Source of the DNA: Micrococcales bacterium KH10 | GTDB lineage: Bacteria > Actinomycetota > Actinomycetes > Actinomycetales > Cellulomonadaceae | Reading direction: 5' to 3' | Length of the DNA: 64,000 nucleotides | Assembly (NCBI GenBank): GCA_900188465.1 | Contig: FZPE01000001.1 | Location: forward strand, 992,001-1,056,000 | Shown: positions 28,126 to 35,981 of the stretch, in pieces | How the letters are laid out: each line of letters begins with the position of its first letter | How positions within the stretch are numbered: the stretch's first letter is position 1 | Translations under genes and position numbers: made by a program | Notes under the pieces: model-generated | What the model was told of the DNA's origin: nothing | Databases searched by the model: none | The model's input: only the letters and a program-made list of their open reading frames with translations

Positions 28126-28193
28126 GTGAGTTTCCCTATGTTGTCTCGAGTACGACTGCTGGGCATGAGCGTGCACACTCACCCATTGTTTTA

Positions 28194-28212
28194 TTAGGTA
28201 ACCCTAACCTAC
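28194..28212. promoter_or_regulatory. DtxR/IdeR-type iron box
   Basis: TTAGGTAACCCTAACCTAC matches 15 of 19 positions of the consensus TTAGGTTAGGCTAACCTAA, which I recall from the IdeR/DtxR literature. It is 69 bases ahead of the siderophore-interacting protein gene on the minus strand, overlapping the expected promoter, and 95 bases ahead of the divergent DUF4956 gene. Confidence 0.82.
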
Positions 28213-28306
28213 CTCTTCATATCTATTATCTGCGCCTCGCACAGATTCAGCACAGCAACTGCTCCGAGGCTGGATGACAACGCGGAAATGAAGGGAAGTT
28301 CACGTC

Positions 28307-28936
28307 ATGAATTGGATCTATCTTGTTGCTGACCTAGTGCTCATCACGGCGCTCGCCCTGGGGCTGTACCGGCGGCGGCACGGACGCAAAGACCTCGTCA
28401 TCGCCTTCATCGGGGCGAATGCCGGAGTGTACGTCGTAGCCGGGGCGCTCTCCAGCATGTCGAGCGCCACGTCTCTGGGCGTCGGCTTGGGACTATTCGG
28501 CGTGCTGTCGATCATTCGGCTTCGTTCGACCGAGATTGAGCAGCACGACGTCGCCTACTTCTTCTCGTCCCTGGCAATAGGGCTTGTCGCTGGCCTCGCA
28601 GTGGGCGACTGGCACCTGACAATCCCCATCATGGCACTGCCAGTAGCGGTTCTGGCCTTGGTCGATAGGCCCGGATTCATGCACAAGTCTCGTAGACAAC
28701 GGATCGTGCTGGACCGTGCCATCACTGACGAGTTCGCCCTTCGGGCGCATCTCGAACGACTGCTCGGTGCCGAGATAACACAAGTGACCACATCTCTGAC
28801 CGACCTGGTGCAGGACAAGACCGTTGTTGACGTGACCTACCGGGTCGCATCGGCAATACCGGCACGTCGCAGCGTCACCTCCCCCGCCGACAACGTCTCC
28901 ACCACCCCGGAGCTGAACAAGGCGGGTGTGCGATGA
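28307..28936 (+). CDS. DUF4956 membrane protein
   Basis: The 209-residue protein has about four transmembrane helices in the first 125 residues and a cytoplasmic alpha/beta C-terminal part. IIRLRSTEIEQHDVAYFF is the conserved central stretch of DUF4956. The family's function is unknown, but its genes sit next to VTC-type polyphosphate polymerase genes in many bacteria. It opens a five-gene operon and overlaps the next start by four bases (ATGA). A strong AAGGGAAG ribosome binding site precedes the ATG. Confidence 0.88.
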   Translation: MNWIYLVADLVLITALALGLYRRRHGRKDLVIAFIGANAGVYVVAGALSSMSSATSLGVGLGLFGVLSIIRLRSTEIEQHDVAYFFSSLAIGLVAGLAVGDWHLTIPIMALPVAVLALVDRPGFMHKSRRQRIVLDRAITDEFALRAHLERLLGAEITQVTTSLTDLVQDKTVVDVTYRVASAIPARRSVTSPADNVSTTPELNKAGVR

Positions 28937-29754
28937 CCGTGACAACGCAGCCTCACAGCCTCGCCTTGGCCGATGTGGCTTCGCAGTTCGAGCCCATCGA
29001 TCTGGTCGAGCTCAATGCGACGGCGGCACTTCAACATCGTGTTGATCGCAAATACATCGTCACTGCAGCGGCAGCCGCGGATCTAGTGGGTTGGATCGCT
29101 CGATCGGCAGGCGAATCCACTCGACCTCGGGTTCTCCAAGTCGGCGAACAGCGCTGGAGCGACTACGAGTCCACCTACTTCGACACCCCGGAACTGCGGT
29201 GTTATCGCATGGCATTGCAGCAACACCGCCATAGGTTCAAAGTGCGCACCCGTACCTATAGCGAAACCGGAAGCAGCTTCCTCGAAGTCAAGACCAAGTC
29301 ACCGCACGGCCACACCGTGAAACGACGCATGGCCTGGCAGGACACCAGGCCTCAGTCGGTGATCACCAGCCGGGGCCTCGACTTCATCAGCGCCTGCCTG
29401 TCGTCACCGTCAGTCGGGTCACTTGACCTGGCTCCATCACTGGTCACCGCTTACAAACGACTGACGCTTCACCTGCCACAGTCCAAGGCACGCATGACCA
29501 TCGACGCAAACCTGAAGTGGCAGGCGCCGAATCAGGCCGGAATATACGAAACCGACCGGTTGATCATCGAAATCAAATCTTCCCGGTCGCCTACCCCCGT
29601 CGATCATTGGCTCTGGCGAGCAGGCCACCGACCCGTACCGTCTTCCAAATACGCCGCGGGCATCGCATTGTTTCATTCTGATCTGCCGCGTCACCGCTGG
29701 TCGCGCACCGTGATCCGCGACTTGGGCCGCCCCGAACTCATCCACTACGGCTGA
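28933..29754 (+). CDS. VTC-domain protein (polyphosphate-polymerase-like)
   Basis: The 273-residue protein matches the VTC domain, the triphosphate-tunnel fold used by yeast Vtc4 to make polyphosphate from ATP. Conserved tunnel residues are visible in HRVDRKY, YFDT, HRFKVRTRTY, EVKTK, KRR, and IEIKSS, alternating basic and acidic strands lining a tunnel. Bacterial relatives next to DUF4956 are usually stand-alone, with the membrane protein as possible partner. The start overlaps DUF4956. Polyphosphate synthesis is an inference; a different triphosphate chemistry cannot be excluded. Confidence 0.85.
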   Translation: MTVTTQPHSLALADVASQFEPIDLVELNATAALQHRVDRKYIVTAAAAADLVGWIARSAGESTRPRVLQVGEQRWSDYESTYFDTPELRCYRMALQQHRHRFKVRTRTYSETGSSFLEVKTKSPHGHTVKRRMAWQDTRPQSVITSRGLDFISACLSSPSVGSLDLAPSLVTAYKRLTLHLPQSKARMTIDANLKWQAPNQAGIYETDRLIIEIKSSRSPTPVDHWLWRAGHRPVPSSKYAAGIALFHSDLPRHRWSRTVIRDLGRPELIHYG

Positions 29755-29793
29755 CTACATCGCCGTCACCAAGACTTCAGAACAGGAATTGTC

Positions 29794-31545
29794 ATGAATA
29801 ACAGCATCCAGCACCCAACCACGCGAATCTCGCGTCCACTTCGCGCTACCGCACCTCGCAAGACCCTGATGGCGTCGATGCTGATCGGCAGTCTGCTCGT
29901 CGCAGGCGGTTGTGACGCAACCGCAACCAGCACTGAGACCGCTGCCGGCAACAACTCCGCTCAGGGCAGCGGCGTGACAGCAACGCAAACTGCCACGGCG
30001 ACGGCCATCACCGCACGCGATGAACTCGCATCAGCCACACATTACGATTCCGACGACCTCGAATATGACAGCTCACAGGTCACCACAGTGGAGCTGGCGA
30101 CTACTACCGCCACGGTGACCGGAGCAGATACGCAGGATGTCTCAGTGTCCACCGAAAACGGCGAGACCGCCCTGACGATCTCCGGCAGCGGCGTCTATCG
30201 GCTCTCTGGAACCCTGACCGGGCAAGTTGTGGTGGCCTCGGACGACGAGGCAGCCGTGCAGCTCATTCTGGACAACGCCGACATCAGTTCAGCAATCGGT
30301 CCGGCCCTGTTGATCACAGCCGCAGACGAAGTCACTGTGATCATCGCCGACGGCACTACCAATTCGCTGGCTGATGCCGCTAGCCGCACTGATGACGAAT
30401 CCGATTCCAACTATGACACCAACGCCGCACTCTTCTCCCGGTCCGGTCTCACGCTGGCCGGCACCGGGACACTACAGGTCACCGGCAACCTTGAGGATGG
30501 CATTCACAGCAAAGACGGCCTGGTCATCGATGGGCCAACGGTCACCGTCACAGCCCTCGACGACGGGATCATCGGTAAGGACTACGTCGTAGTGGCTGAC
30601 GGAACCCTTGATGTGACGGCGGTCGACACCGGCATCGGTTCTGACAATGATGAGGATGCCGACCGCGGCTGGCTGTCAATCATTGACGGCACCGTGACGG
30701 TCGCCACAGAAGATGACGCGATCAAGGCGGAGAACGCCATTGCGATCGCTGGAGGCGTGGTCACCGTCACGCGGTCCAACGAGGGCATCGAGGCAGCCGG
30801 CATCACCATCAACGATGGCATCGTCGACATCACCTCCGCAGATGACGCCATCAACGCCTCGGGTGGATACGGCACTGAGTCCACAAGCGACGACACCGGT
30901 GCCGCAACGACTGAGACGACCGAATCAAACCGTGAACGGCCCGCACCGCCCGACGGCGACACCGCTATGCCGCAGCCGCCAGAGGGCAGCGGTGGCGAAC
31001 GCCCGACTGGCGAACCCGGTGGCACTGCTCCAAGCGGCGGCGCGCCAGGTGGCGCCCCCGGCGGAATGGAGGAAGCGGGTGATCAATCCATCGTCATCAG
31101 TGGTGGCACGATCACCATCAACGCCGGAGGGGACGGAATCGACTCGAATGGCTCGGCAGTGATCAGCGGTGGAAACGTCATCGTGTTCGGCCCCGAAGAC
31201 AACGGCAATGGCGCACTTGATGTTGCCGGGACATTCGAGGTCACCGGTGGCACCCTCGCTGCCGTCGGTTCGGCCGGAATGGCGCAATCGCCCGACACCG
31301 GCTCCGCGCAGGCATCGGTGTCCATCGCCCTGACGTCCCAACTTGCAACCGGAGCCACCGTGGCTATAGCCGATGCGGACGGCAACGTGCTCACGACCCT
31401 CACGGCAGCCAAATCAGCGGGACATATCGTGTTCTCGTCAGCCGGCCTCGTCACCGGGAAGACATATGAGGCCTACCAGGTGGCCTCGTCCTCCCAAGAC
31501 TCTGTCGAGGACGCCACTCTCCTCGGCAGTGCGACTGCGGCCTAG
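29794..31545 (+). CDS. Lipoprotein with Cthe_2159-like carbohydrate-binding beta-helix
   Basis: The 583-residue protein has an unusually long 24-residue basic N-region and then a lipoprotein-type hydrophobic stretch ending GSLLVAGGC (Cys40). The body is a right-handed beta-helix of the carbohydrate-binding group typified by Cthe_2159 of Clostridium thermocellum, with repeats such as DGIxSKDGLVI, DDAIKAENAI and EGIEAAGITI. A Pro/Gly/Glu-rich linker at about 372-428 interrupts it before two more turns. Cthe_2159 binds acidic polysaccharide, as I recall. Placed between a VTC protein and a two-component system it may be the surface output or sensor of the pathway. Confidence 0.82.
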   Translation: MNNSIQHPTTRISRPLRATAPRKTLMASMLIGSLLVAGGCDATATSTETAAGNNSAQGSGVTATQTATATAITARDELASATHYDSDDLEYDSSQVTTVELATTTATVTGADTQDVSVSTENGETALTISGSGVYRLSGTLTGQVVVASDDEAAVQLILDNADISSAIGPALLITAADEVTVIIADGTTNSLADAASRTDDESDSNYDTNAALFSRSGLTLAGTGTLQVTGNLEDGIHSKDGLVIDGPTVTVTALDDGIIGKDYVVVADGTLDVTAVDTGIGSDNDEDADRGWLSIIDGTVTVATEDDAIKAENAIAIAGGVVTVTRSNEGIEAAGITINDGIVDITSADDAINASGGYGTESTSDDTGAATTETTESNRERPAPPDGDTAMPQPPEGSGGERPTGEPGGTAPSGGAPGGAPGGMEEAGDQSIVISGGTITINAGGDGIDSNGSAVISGGNVIVFGPEDNGNGALDVAGTFEVTGGTLAAVGSAGMAQSPDTGSAQASVSIALTSQLATGATVAIADADGNVLTTLTAAKSAGHIVFSSAGLVTGKTYEAYQVASSSQDSVEDATLLGSATAA

Positions 31546-31556
31546 GAGGAATCTCG

Positions 31557-32390
31557 ATGATTTCAGCAGCAAAACCAGCCATCAACCGGGATAATCAGAC
31601 AATGGGCAGTTCCACTGGATCAGAACCACAGTCATCGCTGGCCTCCGGCTTCGGGGCGGGTATCGCCGATATCAAAGATCATCTGCCGGAACTCACTCAT
31701 CCTGACGGGTCACCCGTTCGGGCCTTGGTAGTCGACGATGAACCGATGTTGGCCGACCTGGTCGCCATGGGTCTGACGATCTGTGGCTGGCACGTGAAAG
31801 TTGCCCACGCGGGACGCGCCGCCGTCGAGACCGCCCGGGAATTCGCGCCGGATGTGCTCGTCCTGGACTGGATGCTCCCGGAGCTGAACGGTCTTGAGGT
31901 CCTTGCCAAGGTGCGCATCAGCCAGCCGAATGTCCCGGCACTGTTCTTGACCGCCAAAGACGCAGTGGCAGACCGGATCGAGGGCCTGTCTGCGGGCGGC
32001 GACGACTACGTCACCAAGCCGTTCTCCATTGAGGAGGTGCTGATTCGGCTGCACCGCATCGTCGAACGATCGGGGTTGGTCACCAAGGAATCGGACGAAT
32101 TGGTCGTTGGTGACCTGGCCATGAACACCCGCACCCATGAGGTCACCCGGGGCGGCGACCACATCGAACTCACGGCCACGCAGTTCGAGTTGCTGCGGTA
32201 TCTCATGGAGAACCCCCGCTCGGTGCTGTCAAAGACACAGATCCTGGAGCGAGTGTGGGATTACGATTTCGGCGGCAACTCGAACATTGTCGAGCTATAC
32301 ATCTCCTACCTGCGCAAGAAGATCGATGTCGACCGCGATCCGATGATCCACACAGTGCGCGGGGTGGGATATGTCCTCCGTCCCGTCTGA
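31557..32390 (+). CDS. OmpR-family response regulator
   Basis: The 277-residue protein has a receiver domain (about 54-170; phosphoacceptor Asp104 in VLDWMLPE, DDE acidic pocket at 60-62, Lys in VTKPF) and a C-terminal winged helix DNA-binding domain (about 180-275). An extra N-terminal segment of about 53 residues precedes the receiver, unusual for the family. The ATG at 31557 has AGGAGG seven bases upstream, so the extension is likely real; an internal ATG at codon 16 is possible. The gene lies 11 bases after the lipoprotein gene and overlaps the kinase start. Confidence 0.93.
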   Translation: MISAAKPAINRDNQTMGSSTGSEPQSSLASGFGAGIADIKDHLPELTHPDGSPVRALVVDDEPMLADLVAMGLTICGWHVKVAHAGRAAVETAREFAPDVLVLDWMLPELNGLEVLAKVRISQPNVPALFLTAKDAVADRIEGLSAGGDDYVTKPFSIEEVLIRLHRIVERSGLVTKESDELVVGDLAMNTRTHEVTRGGDHIELTATQFELLRYLMENPRSVLSKTQILERVWDYDFGGNSNIVELYISYLRKKIDVDRDPMIHTVRGVGYVLRPV

Positions 32391-33984
32391 TTCCAGTGCG
32401 CGCACACCGCGCCGCCGGTCCGTTGCGTTACGCACCACGTCAGGGGTGGCGGCACTGGTCGCTCTGGTGATGGTTTCACTCGCTCTGGTCACTGTCACCG
32501 TCGCGGGACGAGTGGTCGATTCACGACTGGACGACCAAGCTCGGGAAACCTGGCAGCGCACCGCTGGATTCGTCACCGGACCCGGACGTGGTTTTGACGT
32601 CTCGTCCGGGTCCGACAGAGGCGGCGGCTCTCGCGAACCCGGATACGCCCCGGGGCTGCCTATCGACGCGATCTCACTGACCGTGGACGTGACCGGGGTC
32701 GTCTCGACTGCCAGTCGATTCGACACCGATGGGCTGCTGACGAGTTTGCCGGATGAAGATGTGGCGTCGCTCAAGGCTGTCGCCGCGGATTACCGTGCGG
32801 CAGCGCGCAGCGACAGGCTGACAACGCGCTTGGAGCTAACGTCCGGCAACTACCTGGTCATGGCGGGTTCGCTGGCCGCGGCCGAGATCACCGGCCCGAC
32901 GAGGCCGGGAAACGATGGCCAATCGAGTGACGTCGTCGATCCCGATACGGTGCTACTGGTCGGCCTTTCAACTGCCGAGGTCGACGGAACCAAAGCCAAC
33001 CTCTGGCTGATTCAATCCGTCGGCTCGGCGGTGGCGCTGCTCTTGGTGGGACTGTCGGTATGGTGGTGGATTCGCCGGTCGCTGCGTCCTTTGCACGATG
33101 TCTCGCAGGCAGCCGTACGGGTCGCCGCGGTTCCGATGGCCTCCGGAACCGTCGAGTTGGAGAAGTACCGCGTTCCTGAACCGCTTGCCCAGCCCACCGA
33201 TGAAGTCGGCGATGTGGGGCATGCCATGAACCAGCTCATCACCTCGGTAGATGCGGCGTTGGCTGCACGTTCGGCTTCTGAGCAACGATTGCGGGATTTC
33301 ATTGCCGATGCGTCTCATGAACTGCGCACGCCGTTGGCTGCGGTACGCGGCTACGCGGATATGATTCGGCTCACCGAGAGTCTGGGCCAATCAGGTCAGG
33401 ACATGCTTGACCGGGTGCTGCAACAGTCCACTCGGATGGGATCGCTGGTTGAGAACCTGCTGTTGCTGGCCCGCCTCGATGCGGCTGAGAAGGCCGGAGC
33501 GGAATCGGACGAGTTGGCCATCTCGACTAAATCGATCGATGTGGGCGAACTCGTCATTGATGCGGTCACCGATGCCACGGCTACCGGTCGCGATCACACC
33601 TGGCATGCGCACATCCCGCCCGATCCGGTCATCGTACCTGGTGACCGGGTCCAGTTGACGCAGTTGCTGGCGAATCTGCTGTCCAATGCTCGCAAGCACA
33701 CCCCAGCAGGGACCGTGGTGACGACCCGGCTAAGCGTCGAGTCCGGTCAGGCGGTTATCACGGTCACCGACACCGGACCTGGAATCGACCCGATGCTCCT
33801 GGGTAGGCTTTTCGATCGCTTCGTGCGCGGTGACACGGCCCGCACCACCACTGAAGGCTCGACAGGCCTAGGCCTGTCCATCGTGCGGTCCATCACCCGA
33901 GCGCACGGCGGCGATGTAACGGTGACCTCACGTCCCGGTGATACGACGTTCAGTGTCAGGCTGCCGCTCGAGGATCACGAATAG
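32371..33984 (+). CDS. Sensor histidine kinase
   Basis: A 537-residue membrane kinase: first helix at about 22-47, extracytoplasmic domain of about 165 residues, second helix at about 212-232, HAMP (233-300), HisKA with FIADASHELRTPLAAV (phospho-His316), and HATPase with N box (LLSNARKHTP), G1 (DTGPGID), F box and G2 (GSTGLGLSI). It is the partner of the upstream regulator, with a 20-base overlap. The last 29 bases overlap the 3' end of the convergent serpin gene. Signal unknown; the operon suggests polyphosphate, metal or envelope polysaccharide. Confidence 0.94.
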   Translation: MSSVPSDSSARTPRRRSVALRTTSGVAALVALVMVSLALVTVTVAGRVVDSRLDDQARETWQRTAGFVTGPGRGFDVSSGSDRGGGSREPGYAPGLPIDAISLTVDVTGVVSTASRFDTDGLLTSLPDEDVASLKAVAADYRAAARSDRLTTRLELTSGNYLVMAGSLAAAEITGPTRPGNDGQSSDVVDPDTVLLVGLSTAEVDGTKANLWLIQSVGSAVALLLVGLSVWWWIRRSLRPLHDVSQAAVRVAAVPMASGTVELEKYRVPEPLAQPTDEVGDVGHAMNQLITSVDAALAARSASEQRLRDFIADASHELRTPLAAVRGYADMIRLTESLGQSGQDMLDRVLQQSTRMGSLVENLLLLARLDAAEKAGAESDELAISTKSIDVGELVIDAVTDATATGRDHTWHAHIPPDPVIVPGDRVQLTQLLANLLSNARKHTPAGTVVTTRLSVESGQAVITVTDTGPGIDPMLLGRLFDRFVRGDTARTTTEGSTGLGLSIVRSITRAHGGDVTVTSRPGDTTFSVRLPLEDHE

Positions 33985-35320
33985 CGGCGTAGAACAGCGG
34001 CCAGCCGGACTCGTCATGATTGATCGTGAAAAGGAAGGGCCGGTCGAAGTGGACTTCGTTCGCAGGTGGCATCGGCGCTGACGTCACCCCAACGCCGAGT
34101 TCGGTGACGGCGGCGGCCACCGTCCCAGCTTCGTCGATCTGCAGCACGGCCTGTTGCATCGCTTGCTCCAGGCACAACTCCCCGGGAGCAAGTGCGATTC
34201 CGGACAAATCGGCCGCGCCACTCGTGCACAACGTCGATGCGATGCCGAGCTGTTCGAATACCCCACTGCCGATCAGATCAAGTGGTGCGGCATCCTTGAT
34301 GTCCACTTTGGGTAATGACACCGCTATCTCAACGGGTTCGTTCTGATTCAGTTTCGCCTTGGCCTCAGCCAACAGGCTGGGCATGGCCTGCGCCGGGTCG
34401 GTGCCCTGCGGTGGCAGCAGCACGTCGGCATATGCCGCATCTTGATATGGCATACGCACCGCAACCCAGCCATCTGAGAGTTCTGCATAGCTGAATGAGG
34501 CGTCGATGGTGCTCATGGTTTCAACGTCAACCTGGGTGCCATCTGCCAGGTTGAAAGGCTGCTGCCAGGTAGCGAGCGCAGAAAACTCATATTGCCAACG
34601 GCCCGCGAACAAGATGGCATCTTGTAACACCAGACGTAGGTCGTCACTAGGCTCAATCGCCGATTCCTCGATCAATCCGCCCGTGTGATGGTTGACCCAG
34701 GCGTCGAGCACTTTCTTGCCTGCTGAGGACGAGAGGTCCGCGTGCTGCGCTCCGGCGTCGTAGCCGTCCGCGAGCGCTTCAAGGTAGTTCTTGTTGACCT
34801 CGAAACCATCGTCAATCACAACCTGGCTGGCGAGATGCAGGATTGGCTTGTCAGGGAGTTCGTCGCCTGTGGCGAGGACTGGGTCACCGTCGTGCTGTCC
34901 GATAGCGCGTTGCAATGCCGCGAATGCGTCGCGGCGCTGGTCGCCACTTGCCCCGAGCATCAACTCCAGGTCTGTCAGGGTCTGCCCTTTGGCGCCATCG
35001 GCGAGCATGGCCAGTGCCGTGACCAAACTTGACGGAGAGACGACGAGGTTGTCCTCGCCTCCCGCTGTCTGCAAGGTGGTCGCCCCTACCGCGACGGCGG
35101 CTTCAACCACGCTGTCCAGCGCATCCGCGCCACTGAGTTCGACAGTGCGCATCTGCACGCCTTCGGCGCGCATCAGGTCGGATTTGACGCCCGGTTCCGA
35201 GTTGCCGGAGCACCCAGCCAGCACGACGAGCGGCGCGGCGAGCGCTGCTGCCAGCAGTCGATGAAATGACCGCGATGCGGAAAGACGCGATGCCTGACTG
35301 TGCCTGGTGAGCCGGTCCAT
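33956..35320 (-). CDS. Serpin-family protease inhibitor, lipoprotein
   Basis: A 454-residue serpin with a lipoprotein signal peptide (APLVVLAGC). Typical serpin stretches are NLVVSPSSLVTALAMLADGAKGQT near the N-terminus and FDRPFLFTINHDESGWPLFYAAI at the end. The reactive-loop hinge DEAGTVAAAVT retains the small residues needed for loop insertion, so it should be inhibitory; the loop is longer than in alpha-1-antitrypsin, and the scissile bond (somewhere in GVTSAPMPP) cannot be fixed. Bacterial serpins, known from bifidobacteria, block host or neighbour proteases such as elastases. It is monocistronic and convergent with the histidine kinase. Confidence 0.93.
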   Translation of the reverse strand: MDRLTRHSQASRLSASRSFHRLLAAALAAPLVVLAGCSGNSEPGVKSDLMRAEGVQMRTVELSGADALDSVVEAAVAVGATTLQTAGGEDNLVVSPSSLVTALAMLADGAKGQTLTDLELMLGASGDQRRDAFAALQRAIGQHDGDPVLATGDELPDKPILHLASQVVIDDGFEVNKNYLEALADGYDAGAQHADLSSSAGKKVLDAWVNHHTGGLIEESAIEPSDDLRLVLQDAILFAGRWQYEFSALATWQQPFNLADGTQVDVETMSTIDASFSYAELSDGWVAVRMPYQDAAYADVLLPPQGTDPAQAMPSLLAEAKAKLNQNEPVEIAVSLPKVDIKDAAPLDLIGSGVFEQLGIASTLCTSGAADLSGIALAPGELCLEQAMQQAVLQIDEAGTVAAAVTELGVGVTSAPMPPANEVHFDRPFLFTINHDESGWPLFYAAIRDPRAAA

Positions 35321-35353
35321 GCCGCGAGCCTAACACCGGGGCGCCGCCGCCGC

Positions 35354-35914
35354 TTAGGACTGTGCCGTGTAGGTGTGCATACGCACACCCTCGTTATTGA
35401 AGATCGAAAGCACTTGAGCCGGGCGTGCACCACCGGCGAAGATCGCGTGGGGCACACGAGTGTCGAATTCCGCTGCCTCGCCCTTCGTCAAGATCAGATC
35501 TTGTTCCCCGAGCAATAGCCGAAGTCGCCCGGACAGCACATAGAGCCATTCGTAGCCGTCGTGCACCCGCAGGTCCGGCGGTTCTTTCACCGGCGGGTAG
35601 GTGATTTTGTATGTTGTGATCGGCGACCCCTCGGGTGTGAGCGGAGCGATCACCATGCCATCGCGGCGCACCGCTTGACGACGTACCCGTGGGTCGGGAG
35701 CGGATGGGTTGACCAAGTCGTCAAGACCGATACCCAGTTGCCTGGTCAGTGGAATGAGCAGTTCCAAGCTGGCCTGGCGTTTACCCGATTCGAGTCTGGA
35801 CAGCGTGCTCACGGATATTTGTGCCCGCGCAGCGAGTTTCTCGAGCGTCCAGCCCTTGCTGTGCCTGATGGCCCGCAACCGCGGGCCGACCTGCTTGAGC
35901 TCTGCTGCCACCAT
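35354..35914 (-). CDS. XRE-family regulator with C-terminal cupin domain
   Basis: The 186-residue protein has an XRE helix-turn-helix (about 10-65; WTLEKLAARAQISVSTLSRLES) and a cupin beta-barrel (about 110-180; DGYEWLYVLSGRLRLLLGE and EAAEFDTRVPHAI), which binds a small effector or metal. It is divergent from the thioredoxin-reductase/methyltransferase fusion with a 67-base gap, the usual arrangement for a local repressor of that gene. Confidence 0.92.
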   Translation of the reverse strand: MVAAELKQVGPRLRAIRHSKGWTLEKLAARAQISVSTLSRLESGKRQASLELLIPLTRQLGIGLDDLVNPSAPDPRVRRQAVRRDGMVIAPLTPEGSPITTYKITYPPVKEPPDLRVHDGYEWLYVLSGRLRLLLGEQDLILTKGEAAEFDTRVPHAIFAGGARPAQVLSIFNNEGVRMHTYTAQS

Positions 35915-35936
35915 TCACCACTTCTTTGCCAATACT

Positions 35937-35950
35937 GCAAGATTGTTTGC
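35937..35950. promoter_or_regulatory. Candidate operator of the XRE-cupin regulator
   Basis: The short dyad GCAA-6-TTGC lies in the middle of the 67-base region shared by the divergent XRE-cupin and fusion genes. The half-sites are short, so the assignment depends on position. Confidence 0.4.
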
Positions 35951-35981
35951 TATTTCACCATTGTGCCACTGAACTGGACTC

